Shown here piece by piece: positions 28,318 to 36,300 of a stretch of 51,390 nt of DNA. Under the pieces are notes generated by a model. It worked only from the letters and a program-made list of their open reading frames with translations, ran no database searches and was not told the DNA's origin. Made by a program: the position numbers and the translations under genes. Each line of letters opens with the position of its first letter. Position 1 is the stretch's first letter. Source of the stretch: Caldilineae bacterium (GTDB lineage Bacteria > Chloroflexota > Anaerolineae > JAAEKA01); the NCBI GenBank assembly GCA_020634555.1, contig JACKBK010000026.1, forward strand, positions 1-51,390, in the 5' to 3' direction.

Positions 28318-29529
28318 TCACTCGCCCTCCACTTGTACAATATCCAGCGCTGGCAGGATTTGATCTCGAATCATGGCAGTGATAGCCTCTTCCTGGGCCA
28401 CATTTCCAGCATTGTCCACCTGAGAATTGGCCGTGCTAACGATGACCAGATCCAGATCGGAAAAGACGTTGATCCATTGTCCACCGAAGCCCCGGGCGTG
28501 GCTAGTCGCATGCCCATGAAACCAATCGGGTTGCCATGTCCACCAGTGATAACCGTAGAAATCGATCGGCACGCTTTCTCCGCTGGGCACGTAGTACGCG
28601 CGATCACCCTGGGCCGACGTGGAAAGGTTCACCCAATCCAGCGGAATGACCTGCTGACCGTCCCATTGTCCGCGATTCAGATAGAGATATCCAAACTTGG
28701 CCATATCGCGCGGCGTCAATTCAAGGGTGTCGCCGCCAATGCTGACGCCATTGGTATCACTGGACCAGACTGTCTCGCCAACGCCGATGGCTGCGAAAAG
28801 GCTTTCGGCAGCGTAGTCAGCCAGCGATTGGCCGGTCAATCGGCTAAAGGCCGCTGAAAGCAACTGCGAATCCAGGGTGCTGTAGTTCCAGGCTTCACCG
28901 GGTGCGTGAGCCACCGGGTACCCTAGCGCGTACTCGGTCAGGTCTTGACCCAGAAAGAATTCAGCGGCATCGGCGCCGCGCGCAGCCAACTCATCGTTGT
29001 GGGCCTCTTGGTCGAATTGAATGCCCGAACGCATCTGCAACAAGTGCCGGAGGGTGATATTCACTTTGTCTTTATGCTGGCCGTCAGCGAAATAGTCTGG
29101 CAGCGCATCGCCGAGTTTCGCATCCAGGTTCGGAATGCTGCCATCAGCTTGGGCCACACCGAACAAAGCAGACATGACGCTCTTGGTCACCGAGTGCACG
29201 GGATGCAGGCGATCGGCGTCGTAGCCGTTGAAGTATTCTTCGTAGACAAGGTAGCCGTCCTTGACGATCAACAGGCTGTCCAGGAAGGGCATCCCCTGCT
29301 CGATCTGCGCCCGCAGCCCGGCCAGCGCCGCCTCGTCCAGGCCTCGGTTGGCCGGCGCGTCGCTGCGCCAGCCTCCTGTCGGCCAGTAATCCCGCACTGG
29401 CGCTGGCGAGGCCGGCAAGGCGGGCGCTGCCGGTTGCCCGCCGCCGCAAGCGGCCATCAATATGAAGCAAGCTGTGGCCGCAATCAGAATTAGGCGTTTG
29501 TGTGATGGATAGTGCAGTTTTGACATCAT
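28318..29529 (-). CDS. Lipoprotein serine hydrolase, class C beta-lactamase-like
   Basis: 403 residues from ATG at 29529 (29526 also possible). Lipobox LMAAC gives an outer-face lipoprotein. SVTK (SxxK) in HSVTKSVMSALFG is the catalytic Ser-Lys; WNYSTLDSQLLSA fills the YxN position with an altered motif. The sequence follows the beta-lactamase/esterase family (PF00144), which hydrolyses esters, D-peptides or beta-lactams. Short Pro/Ala stalk after the lipobox. Second gene of an operon with the cupredoxin lipoprotein and the glycosyltransferase. Confidence 0.87.
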   Translation of the reverse strand: MMSKLHYPSHKRLILIAATACFILMAACGGGQPAAPALPASPAPVRDYWPTGGWRSDAPANRGLDEAALAGLRAQIEQGMPFLDSLLIVKDGYLVYEEYFNGYDADRLHPVHSVTKSVMSALFGVAQADGSIPNLDAKLGDALPDYFADGQHKDKVNITLRHLLQMRSGIQFDQEAHNDELAARGADAAEFFLGQDLTEYALGYPVAHAPGEAWNYSTLDSQLLSAAFSRLTGQSLADYAAESLFAAIGVGETVWSSDTNGVSIGGDTLELTPRDMAKFGYLYLNRGQWDGQQVIPLDWVNLSTSAQGDRAYYVPSGESVPIDFYGYHWWTWQPDWFHGHATSHARGFGGQWINVFSDLDLVIVSTANSQVDNAGNVAQEEAITAMIRDQILPALDIVQVEGE

Positions 29530-29574
29530 GCACACTGCCCTTTTTGTTGGATACGACCTTCCTTGGCGTGCAGA

Positions 29575-30429
29575 CTACTCCGTCACGGTCAATGTCCGCA
29601 CCATGCCGTGCTCCAAGTGTGATGTGGGCGGGTCGGAGGCGAAGTCGGGCAGGAAGCACATCACGGTGTACGTGCCCGCTGGCAGGTCCACCGTCAACCA
29701 GGCACGCTCACCCTCGCTCATAGGCGCCCAAAAGGCCATCTCCTCGAACGGCGGCGGACCTGCTGGCTCCTCCTCGCTCATCATCATGGCCATCACATCC
29801 TCGACAGTGGCCCCCTCGTTGAGCTTGAAGATGCCCATCTCATGCCATTGGCTGCCCTTGTTTTCGATCTTCCACGTTTGCGCGCCTGCCTTGATCTGGT
29901 CGGGAAGAACGAATTGGAAGTCGATCAGATCGGCGTTGACCGTCGCTGCCGGCTCTGCCGGCACCGGGCCGTCGCCGGCCGTGGTCGTGAAGCTGGCGAT
30001 CTGCGGCGGTCCTTCGCCGAAGTCCAGGGCGATATAGTTACCCGGCTTGAAGTCGAAGGTCATCTGCTGTCTGGCGCCGGGCTCCACCTGCGCGCCGCCC
30101 AGAAGCGCTACCAGGGCAATGGCTGCCATGCCGCTCTCGTCAGCCGCCAGCGCCTCCATGAACTTCTCCTCAGTCACGCCGTCGTTCAGGCGCGCGAAGA
30201 AAGGCGCATGCGGCGCCTGGCCGCTGTTGTTGACAGTTACAGCCACCAGACCGGCGGGCACATCGGCGGGCACGGTCAGCGCCGTGTCCGATGCCTCCAC
30301 CACTACCGCTGGCATGGGAGCCTGCGTCGCCACCGGCGCGGCCGCTGGTGCAACGCAGGCCACCGCCAGCAGCCCCAATACCATCACTGCCACGATCTGC
30401 CGCCATCTTGCTCGCTGTTGCTGAAACAT
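29575..30429 (-). CDS. Duplicated cupredoxin-like lipoprotein
   Basis: 284 residues, AAGGAG 6 bases before the ATG; lipobox at LLAVAC (Cys25). Two homologous halves: about 45-150 and 165-284. The second half has copper-site candidates His196 (QWHEMG), Cys258 (VMCFLPD), His271/His274 and Met276 (HLEHGM); the first half keeps the fold pattern (PHAPFFARLNDGVTEEKF) but lacks the Cys-His-Met end. Likely an extracytoplasmic electron carrier or copper-binding protein. First gene of a three-gene operon, under shared promoter site 1. Confidence 0.75.
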   Translation of the reverse strand: MFQQQRARWRQIVAVMVLGLLAVACVAPAAAPVATQAPMPAVVVEASDTALTVPADVPAGLVAVTVNNSGQAPHAPFFARLNDGVTEEKFMEALAADESGMAAIALVALLGGAQVEPGARQQMTFDFKPGNYIALDFGEGPPQIASFTTTAGDGPVPAEPAATVNADLIDFQFVLPDQIKAGAQTWKIENKGSQWHEMGIFKLNEGATVEDVMAMMMSEEEPAGPPPFEEMAFWAPMSEGERAWLTVDLPAGTYTVMCFLPDFASDPPTSHLEHGMVRTLTVTE

Positions 30430-30496
30430 GGTTCACTCCTTGAATGCCTTACTGTTGAACGGATTCTTCGATCTGAATTCACCCTTGAACGCAGTC

Positions 30497-30537
30497 TATC
30501 AGACTGGTGTCCTCAAAACGTTACGAAAAGTGTTACG
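30497..30537 (-). promoter_or_regulatory. Shared promoter signature, site 1 (cupredoxin operon)
   Basis: Minus strand: CGTAAC (30532-30537), CGTAAC (30520-30525), GGAC (30509-30512), GATA (30497-30500), with gaps of 6, 7 and 8 bases. About 68 bases before the cupredoxin ATG. Confidence 0.7.
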
Positions 30538-30602
30538 GAGAGATCAGGGTCACGAAATTATCAAGATCCACAAAAACGCGAAGCACGAAGGCCGCCTTCG
30601 CG

Positions 30603-30770
30603 TTATTTCGCCTCTTCATGGTTCAGCAGCCACACGCTGACATGCTCCGGCTGCAACGTCTCCCGCACGACGCGCACTAGCTCCGCCGTAAGCGCATCCA
30701 GGTTGGTTTCGTCGCGCGCAGCGGCATGAACAGTGCGGCGATGATGTCTTGGAGAATGTTCAACGGTCAT
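30603..30770 (-). CDS. 55-residue internal-deletion derivative of the membrane protein family
   Basis: An intact short frame that joins a family start (MTVEHSP) to the C-terminal tail (RDETNLDALTAELVRVVRE...). The DNA just before the junction still contains, in another frame, codons for IIAALFMPLR, the last membrane helix of the full proteins, so it arose by deletion. Its ATG overlaps the end of the SRPBCC gene by 11 bases, which would couple translation. It may be an expressed soluble tail peptide or simply a remnant. Confidence 0.5.
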   Translation of the reverse strand: MTVEHSPRHHRRTVHAAARDETNLDALTAELVRVVRETLQPEHVSVWLLNHEEAK

Positions 30771-31251
30771 CATGAGCCAGTAGTGCATGCAAGTCTGGCG
30801 TCTGCACCGGAAGACCGTGCTCACTCTCCACAATTGCCTTGATGTTTCGCAGGCCAACCGCGATGTCACGCTTGAGACGTCTGGTAATGAGAGGCATGGC
30901 CAACCTGACCACTCCACGCGGCGACAACGTGAATTCCAACGAAAGCTGCGTGCCATCTGGTATCGATGCAAACTTATAGACCCCGTGTGCATCGACCGCA
31001 TCTCCCTTGGGCGAGCGGTAGCCTATCGCTCGATTGGGTTCCAGCTCTGAGACCTCGGTAACCGACCTGCCTTCTCTTCCCAGGAATCGACGTGTCTCAA
31101 CAATCTGTGATCCAAGTCGGAGCGGCCCTGCCGGGGAATGATGGATTGCAATCAGATCCGTATCGTACTTCAGGCGGTTTTGCGGCTCAATGAGAAACCG
31201 GAATACTTCGTCAACGGGACGGGCGATGTCTATCGTCTGCGTTTCTCGCAT
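30760..31251 (-). CDS. SRPBCC (START-like) domain protein
   Basis: 163 residues. Typical SRPBCC/polyketide-cyclase-like pattern: IDIARPVDEVFRFLIEPQN, GSQIVETRRFLGREGRSVTEVSELEPNRAIGYRS and a long C-terminal helix (VVRLAMPLITRRLKRDI). Such proteins bind hydrophobic ligands; no reaction can be inferred. It starts 7 bases after the stop of a membrane-family remnant, whose AGGAGG serves as a distant ribosome site, and is followed by another remnant. A TTG one codon upstream is an alternative start. Confidence 0.85.
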   Translation of the reverse strand: MRETQTIDIARPVDEVFRFLIEPQNRLKYDTDLIAIHHSPAGPLRLGSQIVETRRFLGREGRSVTEVSELEPNRAIGYRSPKGDAVDAHGVYKFASIPDGTQLSLEFTLSPRGVVRLAMPLITRRLKRDIAVGLRNIKAIVESEHGLPVQTPDLHALLAHDDR

Positions 31252-31257
31252 CAAGTG

Positions 31258-31475
31258 TTACGTTCCTCCTGTGGGACTTTTCGTATCTCGCATCCACACG
31301 CTAATGTGCTCCGGCTGCATCGTCTCCTGTACCACGCGGACCAACTCCGTGGTCAGTGCATCCAAATCGGTCTCGTCACGGGCAGTCAACGCAAACTGTG
31401 CCAGCACCTGCTCGGCATCATATTTCTTGCGATCGATCGGGTAAGATGGTGTGTTGGAGAATGTTCAACAGTCAT
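31258..31475 (-). pseudogene. Decayed copy of the membrane protein family (start plus tail)
   Basis: Begins with an ATG-ACTGTTGAACATTCTCC leader nearly identical to that at 30770, then jumps to the family tail: KKYDAEQVLAQFALTARDE through HISVWMRDTKSPTGGT. The start and tail are in different frames, and bases equivalent to FF in DRRFFRKK are missing, so no intact product is made. All membrane helices are lost. Confidence 0.75.
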
Positions 31476-31487
31476 TATAAGCCAGTC

Positions 31488-31528
31488 TATCAGTCAACCG
31501 TCCTGAAAACGTTGCGAAAAGCGACACA
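31488..31528 (-). promoter_or_regulatory. Shared promoter signature, site 2 (SRPBCC unit)
   Basis: Minus strand: degenerate outer repeat TGTGTC (31523-31528), CGCAAC (31511-31516), GGAC (31500-31503), GATA (31488-31491). The stretch from the inner repeat to GATAGACTGG is closely similar to site 1. Confidence 0.6.
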
Positions 31529-31570
31529 GGCAGACTAATCACTAAGAAACTGTGCCGCGCGGCCCACGGA

Positions 31571-31961
31571 TCAGCGCAGACTCACCATCACCGGTGCCAG
31601 CCCGGTGATGGGATCGGGCGCATCCACCGCGATGCCCAAGGTGGGCGCACTCTCGTCCACAGCCACCCCGGCGATCTGTACCTGGCGCAGCCCTCGCGCC
31701 TGGCCCGCCCCGGCCGCCGCCAGCCGTTGGCCCGGCGCCACCGCCGCCGTCGCTCGTCCACGTCCCGCTCCGATTCCAGTGGCCGGCAGCAACCTGAATG
31801 TCGAGGATATCCACGTCGCCGTCGTGGTCCACATCGCAAGCAGGGTCGTATACGGGACCAGGCGCACAAGGGCCGGCCAGTGTGGGTGAATCGTTGGCAG
31901 CCGCGGCAGCTGCCGGAATCAACAGACACAGAATCATCAATGCCGCTCGTAACGCCTTCAT
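31571..31961 (-). pseudogene. Frameshifted dockerin-like secreted protein
   Basis: Good ribosome site (GAGGAG) and signal peptide (MKALRAALMILCLLI), then a dockerin cassette VYDPACDVDHDGDVDILDI that is nearly the same as in the gene at 5054-6343. After about 31790 the frame becomes low-complexity Gly/Arg, while the -1/+1 alternative frame gives a natural-looking end (VQIAGVAVDESAPTLGIAVD ... PVMVSLR) with stop at 31571. A frameshift, either real or a sequencing error, separates the two halves. Confidence 0.65.
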
Positions 31962-32078
31962 ACCGAACTCCTCTAAAACTTCTCATGATTATTGGCAATC
32001 TGCCGCCCGGCGCATGAGCACTGGCCAAACCCTGGCACGCGCCGGGCGTCGCAGACTGGAGTTGTCTTCCCAACTTAC

Positions 32079-33095
32079 CTATGACCTGCGCAGGACGTAG
32101 ACGGTCGTGCGGTCCTTGGCGGCGGCGTAGATGTTGTCGTCGCCGTCGATGGTCATGGCCAGCAGCAGTGGCGTTGGCTCGCCGCTGTCCGCTTCCGGGA
32201 ACCAGGCGCCCTGGAACGCGCCGTCGGCATCGAACTTCTGGATACGGCCGGTGTGGTCAGACACGTATACGCCATCCTGGCTGTCGATCACCAGCAGCAT
32301 GGGCGTGTCGAACTGGCCATCGCCCGTGCCTTGGCTGCCCCACTGGCCGACCACCTGATTGTCTCCGTCCAGCTTGAAGACCATGTTCTGAAAGGCCAGC
32401 GACACATAGCGGGTTCCCTGGCTGTTCACAGCGGTCTCGCCGGCGGCTGAGATAGTGCCGGCGAAGTTGCCATCGAGGTCGTACTGGTGGACGCCAGAGA
32501 AGTCCGCGACGTTCAAAATCCCCTGAACGTCGATGCTGATCGGGCCGGGCAGATTGAGGATCGCGTCCTCCGCACCGACGGTTGACCAGGCTGACAGGAA
32601 GTTGCCGTCGCCGTCGAACTTCTGCACCCGGTTGTTAAAGCTGTCGGAGACGTAGACATTGCCGTCGCCGTCCACCGTGACAAACCCACCGTCGATGGGT
32701 GGGCCGTCAGGCGGCGCCAGGAACTCGAACTGTCCTTCCTCGCTGCCCCGCCCGCCCCAGGCGGCCAGCCGCTTGCCGTCCATGTCATACTTGACGATCT
32801 CGGCGTTCTGCAGATCCACAGCGTACAGGTTGCCGTCGCCATCCACCGCGATGTCGTGGGGCTTGACATCCAGGTCGAAGGTGCGCGCCATGGTCAGAAT
32901 TGTCGCGGCCGGTTCCGCTGGCTCCGGCACGGCTGTGGCCGTCGGCGCGGGAGGCGTCTCAGTAGGTGCGGGCGCCGGAGTGGGCGCAGCGGTAGGCGCT
33001 GCCGGCGCGGCGGCGCAGGCTGCCAGTCCCAAAACGAGGGCTGTGACCAGAATGCCCAGCCCCAGAGTCTTTGCCATCGTCTGCTTTGCGATCAT
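32079..33095 (-). CDS. NHL-repeat beta-propeller lipoprotein
   Basis: 338 residues from ATG at 33095 (AAGGAG 7 bases upstream). Lipobox ends at LGLAAC; a Pro/Ala/Thr stalk follows (about 30-65). The rest holds about six NHL blades of the type GNVYVSDSFNNRVQKFDGDG and GVYVSDHTGRIQKFD. A surface-bound scaffold or sensor protein; ligand unknown. No operon partner. Confidence 0.88.
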   Translation of the reverse strand: MIAKQTMAKTLGLGILVTALVLGLAACAAAPAAPTAAPTPAPAPTETPPAPTATAVPEPAEPAATILTMARTFDLDVKPHDIAVDGDGNLYAVDLQNAEIVKYDMDGKRLAAWGGRGSEEGQFEFLAPPDGPPIDGGFVTVDGDGNVYVSDSFNNRVQKFDGDGNFLSAWSTVGAEDAILNLPGPISIDVQGILNVADFSGVHQYDLDGNFAGTISAAGETAVNSQGTRYVSLAFQNMVFKLDGDNQVVGQWGSQGTGDGQFDTPMLLVIDSQDGVYVSDHTGRIQKFDADGAFQGAWFPEADSGEPTPLLLAMTIDGDDNIYAAAKDRTTVYVLRRS

Positions 33096-33280
33096 GGTGT
33101 CTCTCCTTCTCGAAACAAGTGTTGTGATCGGATCTTTCGGGTTAACGCTGAACCTGCCGACCGGCATGCCAGCGTCGGTCACTGACAGGCCTACCATACT
33201 CGATGACCGTTAACGGAGCGTCTCTGAGCCAGCAAATCACTGAAGAATCTGCAAAACCATGGAAACTGGGTGCTATTCGC

Positions 33281-33308
33281 TGGACTTGTGAGATCATTGT
33301 GCTATAAT
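33281..33308 (+). promoter_or_regulatory. Promoter of the BTAD-nSTAND-WD40 gene
   Basis: Perfect -10 TATAAT at 33303-33308 with a weak -35 (TGGACT at 33281-33286, 16-base spacer). It lies downstream of an in-frame GTG at 33270, so translation must start later, at 33357. Confidence 0.65.
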
Positions 33309-33356
33309 CGGGCCGCTTTCCTGTCGTCAATCAACAGACCTCCTGCGAGGGAACAG

Positions 33357-36300
33357 GTGCTAGAGCTTCGATTCCTCGGCCATTTTGAAGTCCTCCAGAA
33401 CGGCATCCAGGTCAGGCTGACATCGCGGCCCGCCCAGTCGCTGTTGGCCTACCTGTGCTTGAACGCGGGCAAGGCGTTCCGCCGCGAGATGCTGGCCGGC
33501 ATGATGTGGCCTGAAGCCAGCGAAACAAGCGCCCGCAATAACCTGCGCCAGGCCCTGTGGCGCATTCGCAAGTCGCTGGACAACGGCCACGCTGGAGGCA
33601 GCGACTATCTCCTGGCAGACGACATTTCCATCGCTTTCAACACAGAACAGCCCTACTGGTTGGATGCGGAAGCGCTGGCGCAGCCGGTCGAACCTGACGC
33701 AGACACCGCAAGACTGGCTCAAATTGTCGCCGTCTACGAAGGCGAACTGCTGCCGGGGTTCTACGACGACTGGACGGTGCTGGAGCGCGAGCGCCTTCAG
33801 GCCGTTTTCGAGCGCCGCATGGGCCAGCTTCTGGAACGCCTGATCGCCGACCGCGATTGGGTACAGACGGCTGGCTGGGCCGACCGCTGGATTGCCCTGG
33901 GCAACACACCGGAAGCTGCCTACCGCTCCCTGATGCTCGCCCACGCCGCCCTGGGTGACCTTGCAGCGATGAACGCCGCGTACCGGCGTTGCACCGAAAC
34001 GCTCTGGCACGACCTCGGCGTGGAGCCGTCTGAGCAGACCACGGCGCTGTACGAGAAACTGCGCAACTCTCAGCTACGCCCGGCTATGCTGGGAGACATG
34101 TCCCAGGCTGACACTCGTGTGGCCCACTCCGCGATGACAGCCCTTCTCGACGTGGCGCCCGCGCCCGGCGAGCCTCCTTTCATGGGCTTGCACTATTTCG
34201 ACGAGGCCGACAGCGCCCTCTTCTTTGGCCGCGAGCGTCTGGTGGCCGAGCTTGTGGGCCTGTTGAGAACCGGCCAGCCCTTTCTGGCCGTCATCGGCGC
34301 CTCGGGCAGCGGCAAGTCCTCGCTGATCCGGGCCGGCCTGATGCCTGCGTTGACGGGCAAGGCGGATGCAGCGCCCGATTCCCAGGCTGTCGCCCAGTGG
34401 CAGCAAGTCGCCATCCTGACGCCTACGGCCCATCCGCTGGCAGCGCTGGCAGCCACGCTTTTACCACACAGTGAGCCACAGCAGGTTGAGGCGCTGGCCG
34501 CGGCTTTCTCCGGCGACCCTGCCCAGCTCAACGCCTTCCTCCAGGACACGGCCCAAACTGAGGGCCGCTGGCTGCTGGTGATCGACCAGTTCGAGGAGCT
34601 CTTCACCCTTTGCCGCAGCGCCGAAGAACGGCGGGCCTTCGTCGACGGATTGATGACCACAGTCGCGACGGCGACGGCGACGCTCACCCTGGTCATCGCC
34701 GTGCGCGCCGACTTCTATGCCCAATGTGGCCAGTACCCGGCGCTGCGGCAAGCTCTGGCCGCGCACCAATCATTTATCGGGCCGATGAACGCCGAGGAGC
34801 TGCGCCGCGCCATCGAAGCGCCGGCGGCCCAGGGTGGGTGGGAGTTCGAGCCGGGCCTGGTCGACCTGATCCTGCGCGACACGGGCGAGGAGCCGGGCGC
34901 GCTGCCGCTGTTGTCACATGCGCTGCTGGAAACCTGGCTGCGGCGCAGAGGACGGGTCCTGACCCTGCAAGCCTACGCCGAGGCCGGCGGCGTCCACGGC
35001 GCCATCGCCCGCACAGCCGAAACTGTCTACAACCACCGCGTTCCGCCGGAGCAGCAACCGCTGGTACGCAGCATCCTCCTGCGGTTGACCGAGCTGGGCG
35101 ACGACGCTGTCGACACACGCCGCCAGGCAACCCTGGACGAGTTGGCCTCCCACACACGCTCGCAAGAAGAGGTTCGGAACATCCTCCACATCCTCAGTGA
35201 CGCCCGGCTCATCACCGTCGACCAGGACACGGTAGAGATCGCGCACGAGGCGCTGATCCGCGAGTGGCCCACCCTGCGCGGCTGGCTGGCAGACGACCGG
35301 GAGGGGTTGCGCCTTCATCGCCACCTGACGGACGCCGCGCAGGCCTGGGAGGAGATGGATCGCGACCCCGGCGAGCTCTACAGCGGCGCGCGTCTGGCTC
35401 AGGCGCAGGAATGGGCCGACGGACATCCCGGTGAGATCAACGCGCTGGAACACCAGTTCCTGGCGGCCTCGGTCGAACGGGCTGAACACCGCGATCGTGA
35501 ACTCGCAGCGCAGCAGGCACGCGAGTTGGCGGCCGTTCGGGAGCTGGCAGAAACGCAGCGGCAAAAGGCCGAGATGGAGGGCCGTCTCGCCGAGGAACGA
35601 CGACAGGCTCTGGTCCAACTGCGCCGTCGCGCCCTGTTGTTGACCGCGGCGCTGGCCGTTGCCCTGCTGCTGGCCGGCCTGGCGCTGTTCCTGCGCGCGG
35701 AGGTGCAGCAGGCGGTGCTGCGGGCCGATGCCAACGCACTCCGAGCGGAGCAGGAGAAACAGATTGCCTTCTCCAGGGAACTGGCCGCGGCCGCCGTCTC
35801 CAACCTGCCGCTGGACCCGGAACGCAGCATCCTGCTGGCCATGGCCGCCATCTCGCAAACCCGCGACGCGGACCTGCCGGCGCCCAAGGAGGCCGAGGAA
35901 GCGCTGCATCAAGCGCTGATTACCTCGCGTCTGTGGCGAACGCTGCCTGGACCTTATGGCGTTGCCTTCAGCCCTGACGGCACGCAACTGGCCACCGGCG
36001 GCCCCGACAGCTCGACGATCGTCCGCGACGTTGCCAGCGGCCAAACGGTGCTCAGTTTTACCGGCCACAGCGGCGACCGCCATGGTGTCGGCGTGCGCTA
36101 CAGCCCTGACGGCAGCAGACTTGTCACCGCCAGCGCGGATGGCATGGCTGCCGTGTGGGACGCCACGAGCGGAACCGAGTTACTCCGGCTGCGCGGCCAC
36201 ATCGCCAACATCTACGAGGCGACATTCAGCCCTGACGGGCGGCGGATTGCGACCTCCAGCGCCGACGGCACGGTGCGCCTCTGGGACGCCGCCACAGGAG

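Noticed and set aside
33270..33356. Earlier GTG start for the BTAD regulator
   Set aside because: It lies upstream of the TATAAT at 33303-33308 and would add 29 residues unlike the family.
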